Positions 1 to 10,642 of a stretch of 64,000 bases of DNA are shown here, in pieces. Within the stretch, counting starts at the first letter, position 1. Every line of letters begins with the position of its first letter. The stretch is from Aegilops tauschii subsp. strangulata. Its lineage: Eukaryota > Streptophyta > Magnoliopsida > Poales > Poaceae. Position numbers and translations under genes: made by a program. Location of the stretch: NCBI RefSeq assembly GCF_002575655.3, contig NC_053039.3, positions 371,977,633-372,041,632 on the forward strand, written 5' to 3'. The notes below the pieces were generated by a model, which made no database searches, was not told the origin of the DNA, and saw only the letters and a program-made list of their open reading frames with translations.

Positions 1-401
1 CATCGAGTTCAACAAAGTCATGAGATTATAAAAACTAACCGGCCGCAGAAGTAAGGCAACATCAAGTTCAATGCAGCCATGATATTACAAAAGCTAGTTA
101 GTTGACATTAAGTTCAGTAGTACAAGTAGGAACATTAGAGAGCAAAAGCCAACACAATGGCAGTGGATGCACTAAAACTACGAAGCCATAGTTAGGCATA
201 CTGATAGATAGCTTTGGTTCAACTACCACCATGAGTGCCATTCCATATGAATCTGGTGTGAATAGTTCGTAATATAGATGACCACATGATGGTTTTGTAT
301 AGAAAATACACTTGTGATTTCCTTCTAAAGCGTATGGACAGGACAGGGAGCAATAATTTCCCCTTATAATCTTGAAGGCGAGATCCTTATCTGAGTATAT
401 G

Positions 402-557
402 TTATTCTTTTATTCCCGCCGCCTTGACAAAGTCTGCCCAATTGGTACTGTGGCCCTCTTCTCTGTAGGAAAATATTCCAGAGCAGACATGGAAATGAGC
501 TCCGGATGGAAAATAATTAGTGTATTTATGGGTGACATTGGCAAACATGACTTCATC
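402..557 (-). CDS. possible terminal coding exon of the minus-strand host gene
   Basis: A roughly 50-codon open frame on the minus strand ends in TAA at 404-402. Its composition is balanced and protein-like, unlike the AT-rich flanks, and includes the segment SGAHFHVCSGIFSYREEGHS. It lies downstream of the membrane-protein exons at 1.2-2.8 kb on the same strand, so it could be their last exon. I could not identify a convincing splice acceptor, and no family is recognised. It may be a chance open frame. Confidence 0.22.
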   Translation of the reverse strand, partial: DEVMFANVTHKYTNYFPSGAHFHVCSGIFSYREEGHSTNWADFVKAAGIKE

Positions 558-1175
558 TCTTAATCATGAAATACAAAAACTTTCTTGATCTGGTTATAAA
601 ACACAATTTATCAAGAAGAGTATGCCTAGCTTTCAATTTGAGACCTCTTGAGCATATATATTAGCGGCATTAGTATGAGAATTCCACATCTTTAGGAATT
701 GCAATGACGGTGATGCCTACAGCACATGAACTAAATTATAGTGGTAGAATAGGATCAGTGTATTTCTGTTAATAAGGAGACTATTTCTGTTAAATGTGAT
801 AAATACTTGTTGTTAATAAATAACAGTCCTCATACTCGAAAAGAATTCTAATGTCTTCCACTAAAATTATCACTAAGAAGGCTAGGTTGAGATACAAATT
901 TTGAAGTACACGATACAACAGAAATACAAAACATGATATGAACCACTAATTTCTGATATCGGTGGAGGACACTAATTTAGAAGATACGAGCTAAAACACA
1001 TTCACTTCTCGTTGATATAATATGCTAAGGCATAACATCTAAAACTATTACGAGGGCAAAAATATTTAACGGCTCCAAAAATGAATAACAAAGAGAGCAT
1101 TACTTTCCACATACCACAAAAGAAGAGCATTACTTTGCCAGACCACACAAACACACATCTTGTGATATGGTTTGG

Positions 1176-2832
1176 TTACCTAATCATCACCGGATGCCTG
1201 GAAAAAAGATTCCTGACCGTGACACCTTTTGGAGCCTTTTCATATTGTGACAACTCTTGTAGGGGACTAACAACCAACCGGAAGATAAAACCAACATAAC
1301 CACCTGCAGACAACACGTACATAAACATGGATAACTGGGACCATAATGGTGATTGAGAGGAAGTGTACATAAATAGAAGACATATTTTATCACTAAATTG
1401 CATTAAACTGTTTAGCAAAACAAAAATACATTTTGGGGCATATCCATATCGAACTCGACAGGGACAGAAGTAGTATTCAAGTGTAGAAATATGGGGCACA
1501 GGATATCTTTTTGGTCCTCGGCTGAAAAGTGCATCGAGACCAGCCAGAAAAGGGGAAAGCAAAGCAAGGGGTGGAATAAGCAGTACGACAATGGAAGCTC
1601 CATCAGATATCCAGTAGTACTGTACAAACATAAGCAAGGTACTGGTAAAAGCACCCAAAAGTATAGAATACAAATAAGCAACTACAATGTTTCTGAAATG
1701 CTAAAGCAAGGTCACAGTTAAGATAAATAGGTAACAATCATTGTTATGTACATCATCAACATTTATGTGCTTGTAGAAAGAGTCCAGTGGTTGCTTACCA
1801 CATAACCAATAGGCCTGCAATTTTGCAAGAGCAACGACATTGGGAATAAATAATCCGTTTTGTTGTCCAGTGACTTCATTGTTTCTTCGTTTATGACCCC
1901 AGCAGTCACTCTACCTGTCAATCGATTTATTGAAACTCCATAGCTTGCGCAAGGCTGATCATGAATTGCCTGCTTGGAATCCAACAGTGGAACTACAAAA
2001 TTCTTCCTGTAGAATTAGAAACACAATGGTCATTTAAAAGCATGAGAAATGTTGCTGTAAGACATGCTATTCTAGTCGGCACTTATTTTCAAACCTTGAG
2101 CACTCACCCAAGTCTGGGGCATGGACATGATGGTGATGAGTCATGTAGAAGTTTCCGATCACTGCCACAATACTACCTAGCTTGTAATAACCAGAAACAG
2201 AGGCCTGTATTTCGACAAAATAGTGGTTAATGGATGGACATACTACGGTGCTAGCAGACAACATATTTTTTTTCAGTTTGACATAAAAGCACATTTCCAG
2301 TTCACCATGAAGCAAATTAAGGTATGCCTTGCTGCCGCGCAACGATATTTCTTGTGCTTTCTCACGAAGCCATTGCCTTATTATAAGTGTTTTTTCTTTT
2401 CTTTTTTCTCAAATCCCTACAAAAGAACAGATAACCGAGCATATCCTCTGAAACTTAAAATGGGACCATATATATTCCGTAATCAAGACTTCTGGACGGA
2501 TGCTAGGTATGTATTAGTTTGGTTTGGTTTCATCTCAAAGATTCAGCGCAACAGACCCTGCTGTTACCTCATGAATAAGCTGAATATTTCTGCTGCTAGC
2601 GAGTAACAGCAATGAGAAGGTAGAAAATTAAGTAAACCGTAAAAATACCTGTTATTAATCACAATGGCAACTATAATTAGCAAGCAGCAACCAATGCTTG
2701 GTGCATATATAAACAACAATGAGAAGGTGGCCTACTGGATCCTGGAACACATACACATATTTCTCCCAAAGCACTAACCTGAACACGACTAACCTGAACA
2801 GGTACTGCAGTGCACTGAAAACTGGGCACACC
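1176..2832 (-). CDS. internal exons of a spliced multi-pass membrane protein gene, family not recognised
   Basis: Four minus-strand exons can be chained by splice signals and phase. Exon 2832-2794 (39 nt) starts after TTTGTAG and ends before GTTAGT. Exon 2204-2095 (110 nt) starts after AAATACAG and ends at AAG before GTTTGA. Exon 2006-1799 (208 nt) starts after TTCTACAG and ends before GTAAGC. The last exon starts at 1700 after GCTTTAG and stays open to a stop at 1176, though its true end may lie earlier. All three joins keep one reading frame. The first exons contain a hydrophobic stretch (YYKLGSIVAVIGNF) and a His-rich loop (MTHHHHVHAPD). The third holds a hydrophilic domain ending LLLQNCRPIGYV. 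The fourth holds two likely membrane helices (AYLYSILLGAFTSTLLMFV and IVVLLIPPLALLSPFLAGL). I infer an integral membrane protein of unknown function. This is the only likely host gene in the window. The exon chain is my own reading and has no transcript support. Confidence 0.6.
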
Positions 2833-4296
2833 CTACAAACATCGATATGAACCAAAATGCATATATCCCTCCCAAAGCACTAAGTAGGAAACCACCTGGA
2901 CTAAGATTGATATGCTGAAAGATACATCTGAATCACATAATTGACTTGGTTTCCATTATTCGGCATTTTTGTTGCAACATTTCACATACCACTGCAGCCC
3001 AAGAGTAGCCAAACAAATAAAAAGAAACAAAAAGGAAGTGAACATGCATCTATCCAGAGAGCTATATATCTCATAATTAGAAAATAGCTAATGGACATGA
3101 TCATTTGTCCGTCTTAAACTAAATCCTTCCACTTCTCTGGGTTAAATGAGCCGTGCCGCTCGTGGGCCAAGATTATCTACCATCGTATCTCTAATTTAAG
3201 TGAAGCCAGTAGAGAAGTAATTAGAGGTAGGAAACGTCATATCTCTAATCTTAGTGAAGTTGGTAGAAAATAAATAGAGATAGAAAAATTATGAGTGAGG
3301 GCATCTATCCAAGTAGGAAGTCCATTATGATCTATCAGCAGACTTTGAAGTGTTTTCTATGAATAAACAAACACAATAGTGTTCTCTGAATTATATTGTA
3401 CGACGATAATCAACCAAGCAACTGGAATTAACAATGTAATGGGTAAACAATGTTTACTTAGAGATAACTTCAAGAGCATTGAGCTAGGTACGAATGACCT
3501 ATTTTGTAGGTACACACCAACTTAAAGATGGCATCTAGCAGAGCCTTGACCTAAGAAAAGTAAGCCCACAGTTTAACCTATGTCGTAGGTACACAACAAC
3601 CTGTTTGCTTAGAGACACTGCTGCCCCTGCAACAGCAGCAGCACCAACCCACAACAACAATACCTGCAAAAGACAAAGAAGAGCGACAATCAGAAGGGTT
3701 TAAACAAATATATCTAAAAAACATAGATCATAGCAGAGGTAAATAAAGCAAGAGCACCAAAAATTAACTAAATTGACCCAAGAAGCATCATAGCAGAGTA
3801 CATCAAACCAACAATCAAAAGGAGATAATGGAGTGGAAGACCATAAATTAATCAGCATGTCTCAATAGTATAACATGAACCAATGGTGACAGGTGTGCTT
3901 ATCATGTATTGCAGGCTAGCACATAGCAAGAGAAGAAATTTCATTTCACATATGCAACAACAATAAGAACAATTCAGGTTGGTCCCCTAACGATACACCC
4001 AACTCACACAAATTATCCAGTTGCGGCACACACAATTCCTTCCTCAAGGTTTTATGCCTTTTATGTCCTAGCTAAAATTCTTGGTACAAAATAATTAGAA
4101 GGACATCACAGTTAATTTCATGTTAGTGGAAAGGAACATAACACAAGCAAACCTCATGAGAGAGAGATGTCAGTTCAACTGGAATGGTGCAGCAATTAAA
4201 TACCCAAACAGTGGCATGCCAGGCTAATTGGTGGTGGTTGTTGTTTTAGTAGCAGACATATACAAATCTAAGGAGGATGGAGAGCATCAAGCTTAC
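2833..4296 (-). other. intron and upstream transcribed region of the host gene
   Basis: No open frame or transposon signature is convincing here. The base composition is that of plant introns. A possible acceptor lies at 3668-3661 (minus, TTTTGCAG) before a short alanine/valine-rich frame, but I cannot place it in a coding chain. At about 3185-3300 there are two imperfect tandem copies of a roughly 57-bp unit beginning TATCTCTAAT. I see nothing else. Confidence 0.35.
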
Positions 4297-4394
4297 CAGG
4301 GGCAACGTGGTTGAGCAGCAAGGCTAGGTGAAGCAGCAAAGAACAACATCCCATTTTTCCTGTACAATCCAATGGCCCTTTTCTTCAAGCACAT
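4297..4394 (-). other. probable 5' exon (noncoding or N-terminal) of the host gene
   Basis: On the minus strand the segment is bounded by a good acceptor (pyrimidine-rich tract then TTGTAG, AG at 4396-4395) and a good donor (CCCCTG before GTAAGC, GT at 4296-4295). It would be a 98-nt exon between the GC-rich first exon near 4.6-5.1 kb and the membrane-protein exons. One frame is open throughout and starts with ATG, but it does not join obviously to the downstream coding frame, so it may be untranslated. Confidence 0.4.
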
Positions 4395-4430
4395 CTACAA
4401 GAGAAGAGCAGACCAAATGTGAGCGCTGGG

Positions 4431-4435
<5 letters not shown>

Positions 4436-4467
<32 letters not shown>
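4436..4467. repeat. (GA)n microsatellite
   Basis: An uninterrupted GA/AG dinucleotide run of about 32 bases lies in the putative 5' transcribed region of the minus-strand gene, where it reads as CT repeats. CT-rich 5' leaders are common in grass genes. Length polymorphism is expected. Confidence 0.97.
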
Positions 4468-4470
<3 letters not shown>

Positions 4471-4529
4471 GGAAGAGAAGACAGACCTTGTCGAGCTCAC
4501 TGAAGAGCTGCATCCCGGGCGAGCAGAAG

Positions 4530-4532
<3 letters not shown>

Positions 4533-4576
<44 letters not shown>
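4533..4576. repeat. (GA)n microsatellite
   Basis: A second uninterrupted GA run of about 44 bases, roughly 65 bases from the first. The long Arg-Glu and Ser-Leu open frames that cover it in several frames are artefacts of the repeat. Confidence 0.97.
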
Positions 4577-4579
<3 letters not shown>

Positions 4580-4646
4580 GTTTTCCATTCACGTTCCAAT
4601 CAGCAGTTCTTTCACGCGGTGAAAGGGGATAAAAATTTCATTCATC

Positions 4647-4877
4647 TCAGCTGGGGGTACAACCTGGGGGGCCTTGTCGATGAGCTCCTGGACGTAGTTC
4701 TAGCCGAAGCAGCGGTGGCCGGCGTCGTCCGCGCCGTGGATGACGCCCACGGGCTTCGTCTTGTTCACCGCCACCACGCGCATCGACTCTGACGCGCGCC
4801 CCGGCCGCGCCGCCGCCTGCTGCGCGCGCAACAGCACCGAACGAAGCCGCGCCCTCCACCGCTGCCACGGACGCCAT
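4647..4877 (-). CDS. candidate N-terminal coding exon of the minus-strand host gene, frame uncertain
   Basis: ATG at 4877-4875 is the first ATG on the minus strand after the inferred transcription start near 5110. It opens a frame starting MASVAAVEGAASFGAVARAA, which has the Ala/Ser/Arg-rich look of a plastid-targeting or low-complexity leader. About 110 bases later another frame reads more like a protein (VAVNKTKPVGVIHGADDAGH) but has an in-frame TAG. Either there is a frameshift with a nonsense mutation, or one of the frames is chance. A possible donor (CCCCAG before GTTGTA) lies near 4664-4663. I do not recognise the protein. Confidence 0.38.
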   Translation of the reverse strand: MASVAAVEGAASFGAVARAAGGGAAGARVRVDARGGGEQDEARGRHPRRGRRRPPLLRLELRPGAHRQGPPGCTPS

Positions 4878-5136
4878 CGCCGGCGCCGCTGATCCGCCGC
4901 CCTCCTCCGTGGCCGCTGCGCCGTCGCCGTGGTTGGTGGAAGCCGCCTAGGCGTGCGGGGCCGAGCGGGGCGTGTTGGGGGAGGAAGAACGCGGGTGTGG
5001 GAGCCGCCGTCGCCGGATGAGGAGCGAGTGAGGGAGGGAGGCGGCTGCGTGGGAGGGAGGAGGTGGCGGCTGCGGGAGGAGTGGAAGCGAGCGAGGGAGG
5101 AGGCGGCGGCTAGGTTTTAGCACGGGAGCTGCCGCC

Positions 5137-5144
5137 AATTTATA
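5137..5144 (-). promoter_or_regulatory. TATA box for the minus-strand host gene
   Basis: TATAAATT on the minus strand stands about 30 bases upstream of a leader starting near AAAACCTAGCCGCCGCC, the kind of sequence commonly found at plant transcription starts. A GC-rich, pyrimidine-rich, ATG-free leader of about 230 bases follows to the ATG at 4877. Confidence 0.6.
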
Positions 5145-6300
5145 TCTGTATGCGAAATGACCAAAATACCCTCGGCGGGGCACTGAAATAACACGCGGTG
5201 GCACAAACGAGTTGAAACTATTCATTGTAGCAGTGTCCGTTTTCGATCCGGCGGCCCAGATTGTCCGGGATGGAGATCCGACGGTCAAAATCGCATCAAA
5301 AAATCGATCTGACGGCCGAGAGTGGCTAAGCTCTGAGAGAGCTCATGTTCTCCCTAGATACTTATAATACTTATACTTATACTTATATCAAGATGCCTCC
5401 CGCGGCGGTCGCCCGGCTTGGCGGACATGCTCCCGTCTCACGCTCCTTGGGCAGGACTGCTATCACGATCCCCCTCTTCGTTTAGCGCAGCGACCAAGCT
5501 CCCGTCTGATACCCCTCCGGCAGGACCGATGGCCCTGCCTCCGCTCTGCATTCATCGCGACGGCGGAGATCTCATCTTACGACTCTGGGATTCCTCTTCT
5601 CGGCGTCATCTCTCCGGCTCAGGTATGATCACCTGTCCGATTCTCCTCCGATGAGTCTCCTGGTCCGCCGTGACTACTGGTCCTCCTCCGACGGCTCTCC
5701 GAGATTTTCTCCGGCTGTTCACTCCTCTGGCTCTGGCCGCCGGAATCCCATCTCCAACGAATTTACCGGTCCAAAAAACCGCTGATGCACCTCGGCCAAT
5801 TTGCCTTTCGTCGTCCCCTACTGGCTTCATTCCGGCAAGAGTAGATGGAGGGGATCAGGTGGAGTTCTTTTTTCTCAATTGTTTCTCTCCACATGTGGTC
5901 GTCCATATTGTCCTCAACCTCCAATCTCTCATTCATAGTTCGCCTCTCCTGATGGGATCCCTGTTAGAGATGCATTTTGCAGTCCATGGCACTAACAGTC
6001 ATCTTTTTTCCAGGAAACCATCTCTCTAGGGTTGATGTCCAGTCAGATTCCACCGCTGATTGCAAGGTACCCATCTATCGATTCGTGCATCCACTCCCAA
6101 GGCTCTGCACCACATGCGGGCATCAACTGATTCACATATAACCGAACCCGCATTATTTGAATTTTATTTGTGTGGATTTTGTAGCACATTAAGCTGCCGA
6201 TGACAAGCCGATAAGAAATTTTAGTAAGGTAAACACCTAGATACGAACCATTGGAGAGGATGGTATCTTATCGGAATTGCTAATTTTTTTATAACACCGA
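5145..6300. other. intergenic region, possibly with the first exon of a divergent plus-strand transcript
   Basis: From about 5398 the plus strand is GC-rich and looks like the 5' exon of a grass gene, with possible donors GGCTCAG before GTATGATC (5614-5628) and TTGCAAG before GTACCC (about 6068). The longest open frame (5418-5654) matches no family I know. It sits head-to-head with the minus-strand TATA box, so a bidirectional promoter is possible. No further exon is visible before repeats begin near 6.3 kb, so it may also be a gene fragment. Confidence 0.25.
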
Positions 6301-6319
6301 TATCCACCACACGTATGGT

Positions 6320-7165
6320 ACAATAGGCATTCGCCCACACACCGTGTGTGGCATGAGCACGGGGCAGCCCACAATGGTTATGTGTGGGCGAACAGTAGAA
6401 TTGCCCACACATGTGGTACGAAGCAAATATGCCCACACGGGGCAGCTACTTCGTGCCACACGCCTAACAAATACTATTCATCCCCATCCCGCGCGTGTGG
6501 TACGAAGCAAATATGCCCACACGTCCTGACGCAGCTACATTAGGTACCCGCGGGATGACGATTTAGTTGCCATCCGGGATGGCAGATGTAGTTATCTGGG
6601 ATGGCAAATATGGTTGTAAAAGCATGGCAACTCTCTCTGTTTTAGTTAACTATAGTTGCCATGTCTAATTTATGATAGTTGCCGCGTGTAATCAAACCAT
6701 AGTTGTCGTGTGTGATTAATTACTTGCCACATATGATTAAACAATAGTTGCCATGTGTGTTTACCTAGTTGCCACGTGTGGTTAACCACAGTTGTCATGT
6801 ATGTTTATCTGATTGCCACGTACGCGCAACTGCAGTTGTCGTCTAGCAAACGAATCATAGTTTCCATGTACGCGCAACTGCACTTGCCATCCAACAACGT
6901 ACGACTGTTGTGTGGGCGAAAAGCAGTTCGCCCACACGCGCGTGGACTAGGTGATGGCTGTGTGGGCAAAAACTAGTTCGCCCACACAACGTAGCTGGCA
7001 ACCGCGTGCTGTAGGGCGTGTGGGCGATCTCTCCAACGCCCACACACCGGCCTTGTCCTACGTGGCACACGAAAACTGCCTCGATGTGTTAAGATTCGTG
7101 CAAACTTAACTGGACGGTGATCCAAGCGTGTAGGCGAGTTGCAATATTGCCACACGTGTGGGCGT
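6320..7165. repeat. hairpin-rich repeat with GTGTGGGC / GCCCACAC arms
   Basis: Perfect 8-bp inverted repeats GTGTGGGC...GCCCACAC occur at 6382-6410 (13-base loop), 6910-6937, 6960-6987 and 7018-7045 (12-base loops each). More single arms lie at 6330, 6450, 6510 and 7150. Between the hairpin clusters, 6560-6905 is a degenerate array of about 30-base units built around TTGCCATGTGTG. I infer an unclassified DNA repeat, possibly a miniature or foldback transposon. I could not find clean terminal repeats or a target duplication. Confidence 0.6.
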
Positions 7166-8569
7166 TAGTATTTTCGTTTTTTTATATAGCATGCACATAT
7201 GCATGGGTATGGTACTGTCATCACTCAGATTATGGAGAACAATCATCCATGATACAGGTTGAGTTTCTCATGAACGATTTTTTGCCGGTTTATACCAGTT
7301 TAAGCACCATCGACACACACCTATCTGGCCAGATGGGGAATGGTCGGTTTTGTTTTCATGTACGCATTTTCCCTGCTATGATAAAAAATTTCCTAAATAA
7401 CTTTGAACTTCCGTGAAATTGGTGATATTATTGCAGTTGGCCTCCAGTGAAGATCTGAGATATTTTTAGGTGCAAAACAAATAGCCAAACATAGCTCACA
7501 AAATGATACTTGATTGTGGCATATGACTTAGCAACAGTACAGGCTTTGAACTAGCTTAGTGTTTGCGCGCGGGCGTGTCTATGCGTGTGGTTAGTTCTAT
7601 ATTTTCATCTTCAGATTGACATTACTTAAGAAAAAGCGAAAATTCTTATGAGTGTTAGTTGTATTGCACAATATATTAATTTCCTAATGTTAGTTCTTCA
7701 TATTTGCAATGACCAAACCGTTGAAACTGATGTAGCTCAGTACTTAAGATCTATGATGAATTTTCTTAGAAGTTATGATAATTTAATCTTTAGCTACCGT
7801 TAGCTATGTTTGGCTATTCGATGGATGTAGAAACACAAGACACATGGTGATTTTATCCAAGTTATCCCATGAGGGCCTATGCACTGAGAAAGTTAAGGTT
7901 TTCACATAGTTTTATTTGGCGCAAAGTTTCAACTATTGCAGCTAATGGTTTGGCATAAACAATCTTCTATATGGTCTCATAAATCCAATAGGAAAATTAT
8001 GTGCCTGCACGTCCGATAGAATCTACACATATGGATCAAATTGATCCCTCTTTGTGCATGTCTCCATATAGTTGTTATTACCACGGGAATATATCATTTT
8101 TGGCAGATCTGAATTCAAATTCAATGTGCTGACGGACATCAAAGAACCATTAGTAAAAAAATAGGAGGTAGTACTAAAATCTTCTCAATTTTTCTATGAA
8201 TTTTCTTAGACAGAATAAAGTGCACAAAGGATTTACTTCACAGGTTGACCTAAAAGTGCTTAACACTCACCAATACTCAACTTTCCCTTTAGTTTATTTG
8301 TATATGCGAGATAATTATTTCAACAATGCCTACCTTTCAAATTTTTGTCCTTATATTATCATGTAAAATATTCCTATATATTTCACATATTCAACCTGTT
8401 ATATTTTCTGCTATCCATATATTGTTTTACCAGTTGCCTCCATATTTTCCTTGCCAATTTTCTTTTTTTGATAGTTTATATCTTTTATAAAAATTTATCA
8501 AAGATATACAATATATTATTAATACAAACACTGATGTTCATACAATCAAATTGATAGATAGATAGAGAG
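7166..8569. other. AT-rich intergenic DNA, nothing recognised
   Basis: No gene, LTR edge, RNA gene or strong repeat is visible. Short open frames here are hydrophobic by virtue of AT richness and have no family resemblance. Confidence 0.5.
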
Positions 8570-9288
8570 AGAGAGAGAGAGGAGGAGGCATGTTGCCCAG
8601 CTTTAGCAAGCTGAAGCCCTTACAAGTACAAACCCAAGTTCAACGGAGTTCAAAGAAAGGAACAAGAAAAGAAAAAGGTTTGATACAGACCCAAAGGGCC
8701 GAGGCACCAGGCCAAATAACACGTCGACACCGTCTAGCGGGGACGATGAATGCCGGCGCAACCGACGAAGCGAGGCGACGTGAAACCTGACGGCAGAGGC
8801 CCTCAGCCTCCCTGCTGATCATCATGGGTCCTATGCCACCGTAGCTGGGAGGCGAGCGCTCGGAGCTTCTCCAGTAGTACCACAATGGTTGAAGCGTCCT
8901 CCATCTTGCTTAGTGGTTTCCATAGCTGCATAAAAATGATCATTTTATAGATGATATCAACAGGATGCTTAATAAATCTTCCTTCAATTACAGCTTTGTT
9001 CCTGGCATGCCATAAGGTCCAAGCCATTGCCGCAAAGACAAACCAAGTAATTCTACGAGGACGTCCAGGAAGCCGTGCAACTAATGTATGGAAAGCTCCA
9101 AATGAGTTGGGCGCTCAATTGCAATTTGTGGTATCGCGAATGGAACCCCATAGCTGCATTGAAATATATTTCAATTGGTTTCGCAACAACGTGCGGGGTA
9201 TCATCTAGTTTTCTAGAAAGTTGAGACCAAGTCAAACTTTTCTTATTTGATAATATCTGAAATTGCGACACCATTTCTATCGTGGTTT
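8570..9288 (-). mobile_element. LINE (non-LTR retrotransposon) 3' end fragment
   Basis: On the minus strand, frames at 9274-9053 and 9027-8803 read as the C-terminal end of a plant LINE reverse-transcriptase protein: the stretch AWTLWHARNKAVIEGRF matches the zf-RVT-like tail of these proteins, followed by a broken coding end. The element ends with the usual plant LINE 3' region and a simple-repeat tail (CTCTCT then TATC units) at 8556-8590. Frames are shifted and stopped, so it is dead. Its 5' part is interrupted at 9289 by LTR J. Confidence 0.7.
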
Positions 9289-9838
9289 TGTCACGGCAGA
9301 TGTCCTCGTGAAAGGACTAAGTCTGGAGGCCATCGTAACTAGGTGGTCGCTTGAACGGGGTTGATCGGGAACGAAGGACACAAGTTTACTCAGGTTTGGC
9401 CCCTCACGGTGGAGGTAAAGACCTACTGCCTGTTTGATTGATATTGCTGGAGGTCTCGATTATAAGGATGCAGATTCCCTAACCTAGCTCTTAATATATT
9501 GCAACTTAGTCTTTTTGTCCTAGGGGCTCCCCTTTATATAACAAGTTGAGTCCATAGGTTTACAACAGATTCAGGGTCGAAGTGACAACCCGTATCCTAC
9601 TCTAACTCCTACTCATCTTGCCTTCCAAGTTAGGGAAATTCCTATACATGGGCCTTCTTCATAAGCCGGCCCGCTTGCTCCTTTATGAGCCAACCCGTAG
9701 TCGGGTCATATAATGGGCCATCAACCCTCTCCTTGACACGCCACTATGACTTGAGAAACAATATGACTCATAGCGTCTTTGGGCCTTTGTCGGGTCATGC
9801 TCCAAGTCGGGTCTTGGTCGTGGGGAATATCCCCAACA
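9289..9838 (-). mobile_element. LTR J, 3' LTR of a truncated minus-strand Gypsy-type element
   Basis: The segment begins TGTCACGG and ends CCCCAACA, with TG...CA termini (550 bp). The next bases, TTAACCCCCAGTTTAGC, read on the minus strand as a polypurine tract (ACTGGGGGTTAA), so this is the 3' LTR of a minus-strand element. Only about 47 bp of its internal region remain (9839-9885) before an abrupt change to element D sequence. It lies inside the LINE fragment. The family is not assigned. Confidence 0.65.
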
Positions 9839-9885
9839 TTAACCCCCAGTTTAGCTTGGATTTATTCATGGTAAACTTCGCCCTG

Positions 9886-10564
9886 GAATATATTTTTGTT
9901 CTTGATCCTATCTTGCAAGTTATAGTCACCTACTACGTGTTATGATCCGGCAACCCTGGAGTGACAATAGTCGGGACACTTCCCGGTGATGACTGTAGTT
10001 TGAGGAGTTCATGTATTCAATAAGTGCTAATGCTTTGGTCCGGTACTCTATTAAAAGGAGGCCTTAATATCCCTTAGTTTCCAATAGGACCCCGCTGCCA
10101 TGGGAGGGTAGGACAAAAGATGTCATGCATGTTATTTTCCATAAGCACGTATGACTATATTCAGAATACATGCCTACATTATATTGATGAATTGGAGCTA
10201 CCTGTGTCACCCTATGTTATAACTGTTGCATGATGAATGCCATCCGACGTAATTATCCATCATTGATCCATTGCCTACGAGCTCGTTTCATATTGATCTT
10301 TGCTTCGTTACTTTTCTGTTGCCACTGTTACGATTGCTACAAAACTGTTATTGTTACTTTTGCCACCGTTACCGCTACTTCCATACTACTTTGCTACTAA
10401 ATACTTTGATGCGGATATTAAGTCTTTCAGGTGTGGTTGAATTGACAACTCAACTGCTAATACTTGAGAATATTCTTTGGCTCCCCTTGTGTCGAATCAA
10501 TAAATTTGGGTTGAATAGTCTACCCTCAAAAACTGTTGCGATCCCCTATACTTGTGGGTTATCA
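9886..10564 (+). mobile_element. 5' LTR remnant of element D
   Basis: It aligns with 35145-35825 of the 3' LTR down to the shared end ACTTGTGGGTTATCA. By eye, roughly 15-20 mostly transition differences fall in the first ~450 aligned bases, so the insertion is not recent. The start is cut by a junction with element J sequence at 9885/9886. Confidence 0.82.
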
Positions 10565-10575
10565 AGACCTTTTTC

Positions 10576-10593
10576 TGACGCCGTTGCTGGGGA
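10576..10593 (+). promoter_or_regulatory. primer-binding site of element D (tRNA-Asp type)
   Basis: TGACGCCGTTGCTGGGGA starts 12 bases after the LTR. It differs at two positions from TGGCGCCGTTGCCGGGGA, which is complementary to the 3' end of plant tRNA-Asp. Confidence 0.7.
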
Positions 10594-10642
10594 GCATAGC
10601 TCTATTCTTCGAGTAACTTGGAATTTATATCTGTTGATCACT

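Noticed and set aside
4324..4622. Overlapping Arg-Glu and Ser-Leu repeat open frames on both strands
   Set aside because: They are the six-frame reading of the two GA microsatellites. No start context or domain supports them.
6320..7165. CRISPR-like array of regular palindromic repeats
   Set aside because: Repeats are only 28 bases with varying loops, spacing is irregular, no cas genes are present, and the context is a plant nuclear genome.
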